Shown: positions 62,888 through 64,000 of the stretch, piece after piece
Layout of the letters: each line of letters starts with the position of its first letter
Numbering within the stretch: the first letter of the stretch is position 1
DNA from: Hypericibacter adhaerens
GTDB taxonomy: Bacteria > Pseudomonadota > Alphaproteobacteria > Dongiales > Dongiaceae
NCBI RefSeq assembly: GCF_008728835.1
Contig: NZ_CP042582.1
Coordinates: 4,943,001-5,007,000, forward strand
Length of the DNA: 64,000 nucleotides
Reading direction: 5' to 3'
The notes under the pieces: generated by a model
Told to the model about the DNA's origin: nothing
Database searches by the model: none
What the model saw: only the letters and a program-made list of their open reading frames with translations
Translations under genes and position numbers: made by a program

Positions 62888-64000
62888 TCACGCCAGGGAG
62901 CGGGGGGAAGGTGACGGCGACGCGCCGGGGGATGGGGCCGTCGCCTCGGACGGGGTCCATCGCGCGCGGGCGGCGAGTTCGTCGAGCGGCAGATGGCAAT
63001 AGATCGCGGCCCCGCGCCCGGTCTTGCGCCAGGGCGGCGTGGCGGTCTCGCAGACCGGACCCGGCTGCCAGGCGCAGCGACCGGCATAGGGACAGCCGGT
63101 CGCCATAGCGGGCCTGGCCGCAACGCGGCGGGCCGCGGGCATGGATCGGCGCGGACGGTCGGGATCGGGCACCGCCATCAGAAGGCTGTGGGTATAAGGA
63201 TGGAAGGGCGGGGCGAAGATGTCCTCCGTGCGGCCCAGCTGCATGAGCTGGCCCTGGAACAGCACGCCCACCTTGTCGGCAATCGAGCGGACCACGGCCA
63301 GGTCGTGCGAAATGAAGAGCATCGCCACCTGATGCTCGCTGCGCAGGCGGCGCAGCAGGTCGAGCACATTGGCCTGGACCGAGACGTCGAGGGCCGAGAG
63401 CACCTCGTCGCAGAGCAGGAGCGTGGGCCGCGCGATCAGCGCGCGGGCGATGGCGACGCGCTGGCGCTCACCGCCGGAGAGCTGGTCCGCATAGCGATCG
63501 GCATAGCCGGCATCGAGCCGGACATCGGCGAGCGCCTCGAGCACGCGCTCGCGCGTCGCCCGGCGGTCGAGATCGAAGAACATCTCGAGCGGACGGGCGA
63601 GGATCGTCCCGATCTTCGCGCGCGGATTCAGCGAGGCGTCGGGATTCTGAAAGATGTACTGGATCTCGCGGCGCTGATCGCCCGAGCGCTCGCGCACCAG
63701 GCCCGCCAGCTTCTGGCCCCGTAGCAGCACCTGGCCGTCATGAGGCCGCAAGAGACCGCTGACGGCGCGCGCGACCGTCGATTTGCCGCTGCCGGATTCG
63801 CCCACCAGCGCCAGCGTCTCGCCCTGCCCGATGGCGAGGTTGACATCGCGCACGGCGACGAAGGGAGCGGCCCCGAGGAAACGCGACAGGGCGCCACCCG
63901 TGGCGCCATAGGCGATCGAGAGGTGATCGAGGGCCAGCAAGGGCGGCTCGGGCTCGACCGTCGCGCGCGGGGCGGCGGCCTCGCCCGCCGCCGCCACGGC
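62888..64000 (-). CDS. Oligopeptide-type ABC transporter ATPase (cut by the window edge)
   Basis: At least 369 residues. Walker A GESGSGKST, signature [15 protein letters not shown], Walker B LLLCDEVLSALD and the C-terminal oligopeptide-type cluster GCPYAGRCAWQPGPVCE are complete. The frame has no clear N-terminal start in the window (a GTG at 63997 is the last possible), and its Ala-rich opening looks like a linker. It is probably the second half of a fused DppD-DppF protein that continues beyond 64000. It likely imports the substrate of the following enolase-family enzyme. Confidence 0.85.
   Translation of the reverse strand, partial: AVAAAGEAAAPRATVEPEPPLLALDHLSIAYGATGGALSRFLGAAPFVAVRDVNLAIGQGETLALVGESGSGKSTVARAVSGLLRPHDGQVLLRGQKLAGLVRERSGDQRREIQYIFQNPDASLNPRAKIGTILARPLEMFFDLDRRATRERVLEALADVRLDAGYADRYADQLSGGERQRVAIARALIARPTLLLCDEVLSALDVSVQANVLDLLRRLRSEHQVAMLFISHDLAVVRSIADKVGVLFQGQLMQLGRTEDIFAPPFHPYTHSLLMAVPDPDRPRRSMPAARRVAARPAMATGCPYAGRCAWQPGPVCETATPPWRKTGRGAAIYCHLPLDELAARARWTPSEATAPSPGASPSPSPRSLA

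Overview
The window is 64 kb of GC-rich chromosome from an alphaproteobacterium, most likely a member of the Rhodospirillales. This is inferred from gene content, not from an rRNA gene: a DUF3426 zinc-ribbon gene divergent from ftsE-ftsX-ydcF-plsC, an adenosylcobalamin-dependent ribonucleotide reductase, homospermidine synthase, the chorismate mutase-hisC-prephenate dehydrogenase trio beside metX-metW, and a polyhydroxyalkanoate (PHA) cluster with its repressor PhaR. No rRNA, tRNA, CRISPR array or prophage was seen. Coding density is high and many neighbouring genes overlap by 4 bases (ATGA or GTGA).

Layout. 0.2-4.3 kb: envelope and division genes (zinc-ribbon protein; FtsE, FtsX, a DUF218 protein, a PlsC acyltransferase). 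4.4-7.1 kb: class II ribonucleotide reductase with a structured leader and a small zinc-ribbon protein. 7.3-9.9 kb: ChaC-like cyclotransferase, an EamA exporter and a DUF2125 protein. 10.3-17.8 kb: homospermidine synthase, aromatic amino acid genes, methionine genes and a methyltransferase. 18.3-24.7 kb: a broken GIY-YIG gene, glyoxalase II, glutathione S-transferase, a cupin, an exporter with an AraC regulator, and several hydrolases. 25.0-28.0 kb: a class III aminotransferase, then an IS1182-like insertion. 28.0-32.6 kb: PHA genes (phaB, phaA, a short PHA synthase-like protein, a 130-residue partner, phaR). 32.8-40 kb: a degenerate-GGDEF/EAL protein, a glutamine amidotransferase, an exporter with an Lrp regulator, a thioesterase and an agmatinase-family ureohydrolase. 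40.3-44.4 kb: a tightly overlapping otsB-GH15-otsA operon. 44.5-50.6 kb: an uncharacterised gene behind a Fur-like box, HrpB helicase, an AraC regulator with an MFS exporter, and a nitrobindin-like protein. 50.9-57.0 kb: MFS transporter, malonyl-CoA synthetase, malonyl-CoA decarboxylase and an amidase, possibly one malonate-use module. 57.2-61.7 kb: a large hybrid histidine kinase divergent from a LuxR-type and a single-domain response regulator. 61.7-64 kb: an enolase-superfamily enzyme and an oligopeptide-type ABC ATPase cut by the window edge.

The most distinctive content is between genes. About 80-bp doublets of inverted hairpins (REPIN-like) recur through the first 28 kb. Their GAAA tetraloop is a landing site for mobile DNA. 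A 1469-bp IS1182-like element sits in one loop with a 4-bp GAAA duplication, and a 296-bp non-autonomous element sits in another with a GGAA duplication. A second copy of the small element lies in a third hairpin. The IS and the small element share 18-bp terminal repeats. A second GC-rich inverted-repeat family (32.7 and 57.1 kb) resembles the interior of the small element, and a third family (50.7 kb) keeps the REPIN end sequences around different hairpins.

Small-scale signals include two Fur-type inverted repeats in front of uncharacterised genes and hairpins in the nrdJ leader. All functional calls come from reading motifs and context; no database search was run.
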